Below are positions 44,364 to 50,694 of a DNA stretch of 50,694 bases, one piece after another (position 1 is the stretch's first letter; every line of letters starts with the position of its first letter). The stretch covers positions 1 through 50,694 of the forward strand of contig JAIQFN010000042.1 in NCBI GenBank assembly GCA_020073265.1, in the 5' to 3' direction. The notes beneath the pieces were generated by a model that saw nothing but the letters and a program-made list of their open reading frames with translations, was not told where the DNA came from and did no database searches. The translations under genes and the position numbers were made by a program. Source of the stretch: Terriglobia bacterium. GTDB taxonomy: Bacteria; Acidobacteriota; Terriglobia; Bryobacterales; Bryobacteraceae.

Positions 44364-44610
44364 CGTGACCCCTTCAGCCGGTCAGGCTATCCGCGAGAAA
44401 GCGGGAAAAGCCGCACCCGGATTGCGTACTTCGGGCCACATTTCCACCCAGTAGTTGCTTGACTCGCTGTCCTCTTCGGAGAACCGAGCCAGGCAAATCC
44501 ATCAGGATTCATTCATCGCATGTTTGGCAGGCGACCTGCGGCAACAATGCGGGAAATAGTTCCCTCGCCCATATCGGGCAAGGTTCTTACTAATCAAGGA
44601 GGTGACATTT

Positions 44611-45276
44611 ATGAACCGTTTACTACTGACCGTCGCATCCATCGGGGTGCTCGCGATCGGGTTGACTCCCGCCGCCCGAGCAGATCAATGGAACAAGAAA
44701 ACTACCATGACGGTCAACGAAACGATCCAAGTTCCGAACAAGGTGCTTCCACCTGGCACCTATGTGATCAAGTTGCTCGACTCGCCGTCGGACCGCCACA
44801 TCGTGCAGATCTTCAACGCAGACGAGACCGAGCTCCAAACCACCATATTGGCGATTCCGAACTACCGGTTGCGACCGACCGGAGACACCGTGTTCTCGTT
44901 TTGGGAAATGCCTCCCGGGCAACCCAGAGCGCTGCGGGCCTGGTTCTATCCGGGCGACAATTTCGGGCAGGAATTCGCGTATCCCAAAACCAAGGCAGTC
45001 GCGATAGCGGAGGTAGCTCACGCCGAGGTTCCAACCACCGAGGCGGTGAAACCCGCTGAGCTGGCTACTGCACCGGTAGCGGAGATCAACGAGGAGGCCA
45101 AGGAGACGCCGGTTGTTGAGGCTCAGCCCCCGGCTCCGGTTGAGGTGGCGCAGGAGATTACGCCCGCACCGCAGCCTGAGCTTCCCAAGACTGCCAGCCC
45201 GTATCCGCTGGTTGGACTAGCTGGCCTGCTTTCGCTAGCCATCTTCGCCGTCGTGCGTGCAGTTCGCACTTCGTAG
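44611..45276 (+). CDS. Exported protein with LPKTA sortase sorting signal
   Basis: A 221-residue protein. It has signal peptide MNRLLLTVASIGVLAIGLTP ending ARA, then a beta-rich domain (about 28-125) containing VPNKVLPPGTYVIKLLDSPS and TGDTVFSFWEMPPGQPRALR. An Ala/Pro/Glu-rich linker (about 125-188) resembles a wall-spanning stalk. At 45181-45195 comes LPKTA, then a membrane segment (LVGLAGLLSLAIFAVV) and a basic tail (RAVRTS). This is a full cell-wall sorting signal of the LPxTA type used by class D sortases. AAGGAGG precedes the ATG. The sortase gene lies two genes downstream. The N-terminal domain is common in Acidobacteria but of unknown role. Confidence 0.8.
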   Translation: MNRLLLTVASIGVLAIGLTPAARADQWNKKTTMTVNETIQVPNKVLPPGTYVIKLLDSPSDRHIVQIFNADETELQTTILAIPNYRLRPTGDTVFSFWEMPPGQPRALRAWFYPGDNFGQEFAYPKTKAVAIAEVAHAEVPTTEAVKPAELATAPVAEINEEAKETPVVEAQPPAPVEVAQEITPAPQPELPKTASPYPLVGLAGLLSLAIFAVVRAVRTS

Positions 45277-45300
45277 CTCACCGTCGCGGGATGGTGACTT

Positions 45301-46260
45301 ATGAACCTATGCCGTGGCGTGTTTCGGTGGTTATTGGCCGTGGTTCTCTGCGCCGCTGCCGGTTGGGAGGCCAGGAGTGAGCCAGCCGGCAGAGACCAGG
45401 AGCCGCAGCCATATACCATCCGAACCACGTCGCGGCTTGTTCTCTTGGATGTAAGCGTCAAGGACGCGGCCGGCGGACTAGTGACGGAACTGGGTCAGCA
45501 GAACTTCGAAGTGTACGAAGACGGAAAGCTGCAGCAGATCACTCAGTTCGCCCATGCGGACATACCCGTCACCGTAGGCCTGGCGGTGGATGAAAGCGGC
45601 AGCATGCGGCCGAAACAGCCGGAAGTGATTACAGCCGCGCTAGCGTTCATTCAAGCCAGCAATCCCCAGGACGAGATCTTCGTCGTCAACTTCAACGAGA
45701 AACCGCGGCGCGGCCTGCCGGACATACAGTTGTTCTCCGACGATATCCAGCAATTGCGGGCCGCGCTGTGGCGAGGTGTGCCGGAGGGCCGCACGGCTCT
45801 CTACGATGCCATCGAGATGGCGCTCCAGCAACTCGACTTCGGGCGGCGAGATAAAAAGTCGCTGATCGTGATCAGCGACGGAGGAGACAACGTCAGCACG
45901 CATAAACTTCCGGACGTGATGCACGATGTTCTGGAATCGGTGGCAACCATTTACACCATCGGCATCTATGACGAGGATGATCCCGACAAGAATCCGGCGG
46001 TCCTGAAACGGATCGCCCACGTCAGCGGAGGCGGGGCGTATTTCCCGAAGAAGCTCGACGACATCGTTCCCATTTGCCGCGACATCGCCAAGGACATCCG
46101 CACGCGATACACGATCGGCTACATCCCTGTGGCGGGGGACCGCAGCTCGGAACGTCACATTAGAGTGGTCGCGCGGGCCCAGAACGGCCAGAAGCTGATG
46201 GTAAGGACGCGCACCAGTTACCTGTTTACCCCTGACGCCGGAGAGTCAGATCGAAAATGA
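45301..46260 (+). CDS. Exported VWA-domain protein (TIGR03436-like)
   Basis: A 319-residue protein with signal peptide (GVFRWLLAVVLCAAAGWEA). The N-terminal unit VSVKDAAGGLVTELGQQNFE and VYEDGKLQQITQF is the signature of the VWFA-related acidobacterial domain. The von Willebrand A domain follows with metal-site residues DESGS (Asp97, Ser99, Ser101), a threonine in GRTALYDAIEM and SDGGDN. The metal-ion-dependent adhesion site is intact, so metal-mediated binding to another protein is likely. No LPxTG/LPxTA tail is seen. Its last four bases (ATGA) overlap the sortase start. Probably the binding partner or scaffold of the sortase substrate. Confidence 0.85.
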   Translation: MNLCRGVFRWLLAVVLCAAAGWEARSEPAGRDQEPQPYTIRTTSRLVLLDVSVKDAAGGLVTELGQQNFEVYEDGKLQQITQFAHADIPVTVGLAVDESGSMRPKQPEVITAALAFIQASNPQDEIFVVNFNEKPRRGLPDIQLFSDDIQQLRAALWRGVPEGRTALYDAIEMALQQLDFGRRDKKSLIVISDGGDNVSTHKLPDVMHDVLESVATIYTIGIYDEDDPDKNPAVLKRIAHVSGGGAYFPKKLDDIVPICRDIAKDIRTRYTIGYIPVAGDRSSERHIRVVARAQNGQKLMVRTRTSYLFTPDAGESDRK

Positions 46261-47042
46261 AGGTTCATGCGGTGTGGAACAGGAAGCCAGCCCGCCGGGG
46301 CGGAGTGCTACTCCGCGGCCTGGAGTGGTTCTTTTTGCTGTTTGGAATAGCCGCGCTGGACGCCTACATCTGGGTCAACGCCAGTTCGATTCTGTCTCAA
46401 ACCTACGAGGACTGGGCCTTCGATCAGCAACTGCGGGCCCTCACGCCGACGATCGGCAGATTCGCTGGCGACGAGATGCGCTGGATATTCGGTCGCGACC
46501 GGATCAAGGAGACACCCGAGCTTCCCGAGCTCGCTCCCAAGAGTGAGCCGTGGCCGGGCGCAAAACCGCTACACGGAAAACAGCCGGCGAGATCGGCCGT
46601 CATCGGACGCCTGGAGATTCCCAATCTGCACCTCACCGCGATGGTCCGGGAAGGCGCTGATTCCGGAACGCTGCGGCGCGCGGTTGGCCACATTCCAGGC
46701 ACTGCCCTGCCCGGCGGAATGGGCAACGTCGGCCTGGCCGGTCATCGAGACACGTTCTTTCGCGCGCTTCGCGATATTCAGTTGCACGACGCCATCGAGC
46801 TCGACACCGAGCATGGCACCTATCGATATACCGTGGAATCCACGCGGATCGTGGGGCCGCGCGAGGTTGGGGTTCTCGCCTCGTCCGGCGCCGAGAGTCT
46901 GACGCTGGTGACCTGCTTCCCGTTCTACTACGTGGGGTCGGCTCCGAAGCGGTTCATTGTCCACGCCGCCCTGGTCGAAGCCGTTCCGCAGCGTCTGGCA
47001 GCGCCCGGCAGCGCCCGGCTACTGATCCACACCGAGAACTAG
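46257..47042 (+). CDS. Class D-like sortase
   Basis: A 261-residue protein with an N-terminal membrane anchor (GLEWFFLLFGIAALDAYIWV), a stalk of about 80 residues and the sortase catalytic domain from about 113. The triad is His163 in LAGHRDTFF, Cys220 in TLVTCFPF and Arg232 in PKRFIV. IGRLEIPNLHLTAMVREGAD and AVGHIPGTALPGGMGNVG are typical family blocks. The TLVTC-F/Y-PF motif fits class D, which recognises LPxTA, and such a signal is present on the protein at 44611-45276. Transpeptidation would attach that protein to an acceptor in the envelope; the acceptor in a diderm acidobacterium is unknown. The start overlaps the VWA stop. Confidence 0.85.
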   Translation: MKVHAVWNRKPARRGGVLLRGLEWFFLLFGIAALDAYIWVNASSILSQTYEDWAFDQQLRALTPTIGRFAGDEMRWIFGRDRIKETPELPELAPKSEPWPGAKPLHGKQPARSAVIGRLEIPNLHLTAMVREGADSGTLRRAVGHIPGTALPGGMGNVGLAGHRDTFFRALRDIQLHDAIELDTEHGTYRYTVESTRIVGPREVGVLASSGAESLTLVTCFPFYYVGSAPKRFIVHAALVEAVPQRLAAPGSARLLIHTEN

Positions 47043-47202
47043 ACCCACCACGAGTGGGGCAAGGGACTCAGACTCGCACGAGCACGTAAGAAAAGCCGAG
47101 ACAAAAGCCGCGGCTACTAAAATGCTTGTTTTCTGGATGGATGCCTATGTCGCTGCCCACGCGCGGTGTGGGGCTTGAACAGGCTTGGTTCACAGGTGTA
47201 AC

Positions 47203-47826
47203 GTGGAAACAAAGCCTATCCTCGATGTGCCTGCTGCCAGGGAACTGATACCAGTAGAGCAGTCCATCGCTCCCGCCCTGGTAGTCGATCTGGATGGCAC
47301 CGTGCTGAAAACAGATCTGCTGCTGGAGTCTCTCCTTGTTTTGCTGAAGCAGAAACCCCAATGTCTTTTCCTGCTGCCAGGATGGCTGCTGAAGGGGAAG
47401 GCCTATCTGAAACAGCAAGTCGCGCGCCGGGCTGAATTGGACGTCAGCCTCCTGCCGTATCGGACTGAATTCCTGGAGTATCTCAAGGCGCGGCACGACG
47501 AGGGGCGATCTATTATCCTCGCAACGGCTGCCGACAGATGCCATGCAAAGCAGGTGGCGGATCACTTGAAAATCTTCGACTTGGTTTTCGCCAGCGATGG
47601 CATTACGAATCTGGCGGGTGAATCCAAGCGGGATCGGCTGGTGGGCATCTTCGGCGCGAAGGCATTCGACTATGCCGCCAACGATCGGCCGATTTGCCGG
47701 TCTGGTCCGCAGCGCGGAAAGCGATTGTGGTTAACGCCAGCTCGCTGGTTCGCTCGCGTGTGGCGCGCGTGGCGCAAGTTGGCCCGGTCTTCCAAGAACG
47801 AAGCAAGAGCCTGGTCGACTATCTGA
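47203..47826 (+). CDS. HAD-like phosphatase part of a HAD-UbiA gene (frame-shifted)
   Basis: The N-terminal HAD domain has the nucleophile motif VVDLDGTVLKTDL (about residue 28) and the later IILATAADRCHAKQVADHLK and ASDGITNLAGESKRDR blocks. After GAKAFDYAAND (about 47680) the frame loses family resemblance and runs on with basic, low-quality sequence to 47826. The continuation expected of the HAD part, ADLPVWSAARKAIVVNASS, is found in another frame at 47688 onwards. So a one-base loss at about 47682-47690 splits a single HAD-UbiA gene. The GTG at 47203 is preferred; a TTG at 47185 is also open. Confidence 0.75.
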   Translation: METKPILDVPAARELIPVEQSIAPALVVDLDGTVLKTDLLLESLLVLLKQKPQCLFLLPGWLLKGKAYLKQQVARRAELDVSLLPYRTEFLEYLKARHDEGRSIILATAADRCHAKQVADHLKIFDLVFASDGITNLAGESKRDRLVGIFGAKAFDYAANDRPICRSGPQRGKRLWLTPARWFARVWRAWRKLARSSKNEARAWSTI

Positions 47827-48680
47827 AGCCACTGCGGCTCCGGCACTGGTTGAAGAACCTCCTGGTCTTCTTACCACTCTTCGCCGCCCACCGCTTCTTT
47901 GAGACCGCGCTGCTGGAGAAGGCGATGCTGGCCTTTGTGGCGTTCGGATGTTGCGCCTCGGCCGGCTATCTTCTCAACGACCTGTTCGACCTCGCGGCCG
48001 ACCGTCGTCATCCGGACAAGCGACTCCGGCCCTTTGCGGCTGGCAATCTCCCGCTCTCGTACGGCCTTGCGATGATTCCGCTTCTGGCTGGGCTTGGCTG
48101 CCTGATCGGCCTGCTGGTATCACCGCTCTTCCTCGGTGTATTGTTGATCTACTTTGCTCTGTCGACAACCTACTCTTTCTATGTGAGGAAGGTGGTCCTT
48201 CTGGACGTGATCGTGCTGGCCGGTCTTTACACCATGCGGATCATGGCCGGTTCGGCATCCGTCACGATCTGGCCCTCGCATTGGTTACTGGCGTTTTCAA
48301 CATTCTTGTTCTTCAGTCTGGCACTGGTGAAACGCTACGGCGAACTTGTGATCATGAGACGTATCGACGGCGATCAAGCCACAGCTCGAGGCTACGAACT
48401 TAGTGATGGAGAAATGCTGGCGGCCATGGGAATCGCCAGCGGCTATGTGGCGGTGGTAGTCCTCGCGCTGTATATCAACAGCGATACTGCCCGGCTCTTG
48501 TATGGACGGTACGAACTCATGTGGTTCCTATGCCCCTTGTTGCTGTATTGGATCAGTCACATGTGGTTGCTTGCCCATCGCGGCAAGATGCCCGATGATC
48601 CGATCGTCTTTGCCACCAGGGACCCGATCAGCCGCATCCTGATCCTGCTGATGCTGGCTACTATTCTGTTGGCGTTATGA
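47694..48680 (+). CDS. UbiA-family prenyltransferase part of a HAD-UbiA gene
   Basis: Residues from about 35 form a UbiA-type membrane prenyltransferase. It begins KPLRLRHWLKNLLVFLPLFA, shows the first metal motif in YLLNDLFDLAADRRHPDKRL (N-D-x-x-D with Asp residues and DKR) and carries STTYSFYVRKVVLLDVIVLA around the second. Several hydrophobic helices follow. HAD-UbiA proteins are typically polyprenyl-phosphate ribose/arabinose-precursor enzymes of the DprE-linked type, transferring a phosphosugar onto a lipid. The first 30 residues (VWSAARKAIVVNASS...) belong to the preceding HAD part in the intact gene. Its end overlaps the next start (ATGA). Confidence 0.8.
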   Translation: MPVWSAARKAIVVNASSLVRSRVARVAQVGPVFQERSKSLVDYLKPLRLRHWLKNLLVFLPLFAAHRFFETALLEKAMLAFVAFGCCASAGYLLNDLFDLAADRRHPDKRLRPFAAGNLPLSYGLAMIPLLAGLGCLIGLLVSPLFLGVLLIYFALSTTYSFYVRKVVLLDVIVLAGLYTMRIMAGSASVTIWPSHWLLAFSTFLFFSLALVKRYGELVIMRRIDGDQATARGYELSDGEMLAAMGIASGYVAVVVLALYINSDTARLLYGRYELMWFLCPLLLYWISHMWLLAHRGKMPDDPIVFATRDPISRILILLMLATILLAL

Positions 48681-50437
48681 AGTCGCATTCGCGAAACGCG
48701 GTTGTGACCGTCTTAGCCTTCGCGACACTGGGAATTACGAGCGCCGGCGACCATCCAAAGAATCAGGTCAGTGAATACAACGCCGAAGTTCCCAAAACGA
48801 TTCTGGAACTGCAGCAGTTTCGCCGCACCAATTCCATTCGGATCAAGTCCAAGGAAGGAAGGCCAGGCAGTGCGACGCTGGTGGACCTGAATCCTGCGAT
48901 CAACTCCTGGTACTTGCTCAAGGTCGCATGGGCCGGCGGTGGCACGGAGACCATCTATCACCTGGAGAACGCGAAGCCGAAGCTTCAGAAGCTGCTCCTG
49001 GATGACAACTACCCTTGGGGACTCGTGATAGCGGCCGGCAAGGAGCGATATTCGTGCGATCTTTTCGGAGCCGATGCGTTGGCTCAGGCGAAAACCTCGC
49101 GGCTGATTTTTCAGCCGCTGTGCGGGGGCCGGCTCTACCTGCGAAACGCCGCGACCGGCCATCGAACAACTCTGGAGGCCGCCACGGACTTTCTCCGCGA
49201 GCACGTATGGGGCGGAGAGAAGATCATCGCTCTCGGTCACGAGCTGATGGGAGAAATACATCGTGAGACCGGGAAGATTCAGACCAAGTCCGCAGCCGGC
49301 GCTAGAGCTGGAGGCGATCTGCCGCTCGCTGCGCAGATTGATCCGAAATACTGTGATCGATTGCTCACGTCCAGCAACCTGGGACTCGATTTGGGTGGAC
49401 CTGAAAAGACCGGCATGATCCCAGGAGCATGGTATCCGGCTAGCGGAAACCCGGGCGTCTACGTGAGCATTGTCCAGCCGAATTTGATCGACCCGCCGAT
49501 TCTCGAGAGTTACGCGAAGGTAGTGAGTAATTTGGACCGCATCGAGGCTTCCGCGTTGTCTTATCTGATCGCCTTCGATCTGGACCGATTCGACCTCGGA
49601 TTCGCGCTTGGCACTGAGCATCCCAAAGTCGGCTGGTCCGATCGCGTTCCCGAGCCAGCCAGGAATCCCAAGCTGCCGGGGCCGGATGGCATCGGAAGCA
49701 TCGCACCGCTGGTGTCGACCGGCCTGGTCAATCCGGAAAACGCACCGAGAACCGTGGCGGCGTTCACCGCCGGATTCAAACGTACACATGGGGCCTTCAA
49801 GTATGGAGACCTGGCTCTGAAACATCATGGCAGCCACTATGGCTTCATCGAAGACGGAGTCGTATTCAGCAAGCTTCAACCTGGCCTGGCGACCATCTTG
49901 GTGCTGGACGATGGGTCGATACTGATGAAGACCTGGAGCGAAGCAGACAACCAGCTTCTTCCCAGAATCAAACATGCCCGTCAGAACGGTGTGCCGCTGG
50001 TTGAAATCGACGAGGCCACCCAATCGACGGTTCCTGGCCGCCTGGTGGCGCGCTGGGGACCAGGGAATTGGTCCGGTTCGGAAGATGCCAAACTGCGTAC
50101 TCTCCGCTCTGGCGCCGCTGTGCAGAGGAATCATGGAAAACGCTTCTTGATTTACGCCGTGTTCTCTGATACCACGCCTTCCGCGATGGCTCGGGTTTTC
50201 CAGGCCTACCGGTGCGACTACGCCATGCTGCTGGACATGAATGCTCTCGAGCACACATACTTAGCGCTCTATCGGAGGCTAGGATCGCGGTTGTCGATTG
50301 ATCACCTCATCAAAGGAATGAGTCAGGTGGACAAGTCCGCATCTTCCGGCGAGCCGCTTCCGCGCTTTCTGGCTTATCCGGACAACCGGGACTTCTTCTA
50401 CGTGATGCAGCGCCAAGCACAGGAGGTCAAGCCGTGA
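48677..50437 (+). CDS. Exported protein of uncertain family, possibly phosphodiester-glycosidase-like
   Basis: A 586-residue secreted protein with a weak signal peptide (AVVTVLAFATLGITSAG). I do not recognise the family with certainty. The stretches HHGSHYGFIEDGVVFSKLQP, TILVLDDGSILMKTW and VFQAYRCDYAMLLDMNALEH vaguely resemble NAGPA/DUF2233-type phosphodiester glycosidases, in which an acidic residue closes the active site. The usual DGGGSS end is absent. It starts within the UbiA stop and ends within the start of the next gene (GTGA), so it belongs to the same operon and may act on the lipid-linked sugar made by the HAD-UbiA product. Confidence 0.45.
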   Translation: MKSHSRNAVVTVLAFATLGITSAGDHPKNQVSEYNAEVPKTILELQQFRRTNSIRIKSKEGRPGSATLVDLNPAINSWYLLKVAWAGGGTETIYHLENAKPKLQKLLLDDNYPWGLVIAAGKERYSCDLFGADALAQAKTSRLIFQPLCGGRLYLRNAATGHRTTLEAATDFLREHVWGGEKIIALGHELMGEIHRETGKIQTKSAAGARAGGDLPLAAQIDPKYCDRLLTSSNLGLDLGGPEKTGMIPGAWYPASGNPGVYVSIVQPNLIDPPILESYAKVVSNLDRIEASALSYLIAFDLDRFDLGFALGTEHPKVGWSDRVPEPARNPKLPGPDGIGSIAPLVSTGLVNPENAPRTVAAFTAGFKRTHGAFKYGDLALKHHGSHYGFIEDGVVFSKLQPGLATILVLDDGSILMKTWSEADNQLLPRIKHARQNGVPLVEIDEATQSTVPGRLVARWGPGNWSGSEDAKLRTLRSGAAVQRNHGKRFLIYAVFSDTTPSAMARVFQAYRCDYAMLLDMNALEHTYLALYRRLGSRLSIDHLIKGMSQVDKSASSGEPLPRFLAYPDNRDFFYVMQRQAQEVKP

Positions 50438-50502
50438 GGATATTGCGAGTGCTGGTCTTGGGATTCCTGGCTTATTGTGGACTGATGTCAAGGGCGGAGT
50501 AA
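50434..50502 (+). pseudogene. Gene interrupted just after its signal peptide
   Basis: A GTG start overlaps the preceding stop and has a perfect AGGAGG at 50421-50426, so this is a genuine translation start. The frame encodes a signal-peptide-like VRILRVLVLGFLAYCGLMSR and then stops at 50500-50502. The stop is not native: from about 50486 the sequence changes into repeated IS-end-like DNA. The original gene therefore continued beyond and was disrupted; what it encoded cannot be told. Confidence 0.6.
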
Positions 50503-50694
50503 AACTAGACCACGGGGGCGGAGAGAAAGTAGACCACTTCGTAGGAAGTTAGTGCTTTGTATTGAGGGATTTGCGGGGGCGGCTGGAGCGTAGGCCTGCG
50601 ACCCGCTTTGCGGGGCGCGTTTAGGCCGCAGCGGAAGCCGTCCCTGCAAATCGGCGCTGTAGACCGGCCGGGGCGCTAGGAGCGTGGCTTTCCG
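50486..50694. mobile_element. Partial IS21-like insertion sequence end
   Basis: The likely border is TGTCA at 50486-50490, in keeping with TG...CA ends of IS21-family elements. The first 50 bases contain two tandem 22-base repeats, as is usual for that family. No transposase frame is visible before the window ends, so family assignment rests on the end structure only. It interrupts the exported-protein gene starting at 50434. Confidence 0.5.
50492..50537. repeat. Tandem 22-base repeats of the IS end
   Basis: Copies at 50492-50513 and 50516-50537 share GGGCGGAG at one end and TAGACCAC at the other and differ at three of 22 positions. They are probable transposase-binding sites. Confidence 0.7.

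Noticed and set aside
44372-44420. Short stem-loop CCGC-GAGAAA-GCGG after the triheme cytochrome as a terminator
   Set aside because: Only four base pairs and no T-run; too weak to report.
47680-47700. Programmed ribosomal frameshift in the HAD-UbiA gene
   Set aside because: No slippery heptamer or downstream pseudoknot was recognised; loss of one base explains the split more simply.

Overview
The window looks like a chromosomal piece of an Acidobacteriota genome, most probably a Solibacter/Bryobacter-type member. The base composition is high in G+C. Several families are typical of that phylum: a very large Oar-like TonB-dependent receptor with a carboxypeptidase-regulatory domain, two Solibacter-type C-terminal-domain (TIGR03437-like) secreted proteins, a VWFA-related acidobacterial-domain protein (TIGR03436-like), paired DUF1592 and DUF1552 proteins, and hopanoid side-chain genes hpnI and hpnJ. 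Assignments rest on reading motifs and recalled family features; no database search was run.

Layout. 1-1.1 kb: a repeat-rich stretch and a DUF1778/GNAT toxin-antitoxin pair with its own operator. 1.2-4.7 kb: tRNA-Arg, then a tightly coupled minus-strand operon hpnJ, two half-size EamA transporters, hpnI, read as hopanoid head-group modification plus a possible split flippase. 4.9-9.7 kb: envelope and periplasmic proteins (LolA-like, DsbA-like, glycine-zipper), a DUF697-like membrane protein and a PD-(D/E)XK nuclease-like protein. 9.7-13.4 kb: a plus-strand operon with yggS, a glycosyltransferase and a CocE/NonD hydrolase whose reading frame ends inside tRNA-Cys. 13.5-16 kb: a small accessory island next to that tRNA, lower in G+C by eye, with a nuclease-like orphan, a YD-like fragment and a HigBA-type toxin-antitoxin pair.

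16-34.9 kb: a block for uptake and periplasmic oxidation of an unknown substrate. It holds the TonB receptor, two paralogous cytochrome-c/PQQ-type beta-propeller dehydrogenases (one coupled to an alpha/beta hydrolase, one to an MFS transporter), a MerR-type regulator with a TPR-like C-terminus, an NHL-type propeller, a Tat-exported DUF1552 protein, a CxxCH-bearing DUF1592 protein and an ankyrin protein. A CTATACA heptamer recurs in its promoter regions. 34.9-41.3 kb: secreted or outer-membrane proteins (two TIGR03437-like, an FG-GAP propeller with a probable frameshift, a DUF481-like barrel, a ComEA-like HhH protein). 41.6-44.4 kb: two closely related MscS channels in inverted orientation around a small exported protein, then a triheme cytochrome.

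44.6-47.0 kb: the most striking group, an LPKTA-tailed exported protein, a VWA protein and a class D-like sortase in one strand-consistent run, i.e. a self-contained sortase/substrate module in a diderm bacterium. 47.2-50.5 kb: a HAD-UbiA gene split by a frameshift, an exported protein of uncertain family, and a gene cut off just after its signal peptide by what looks like the end of an IS21-type insertion sequence that runs out of the window.
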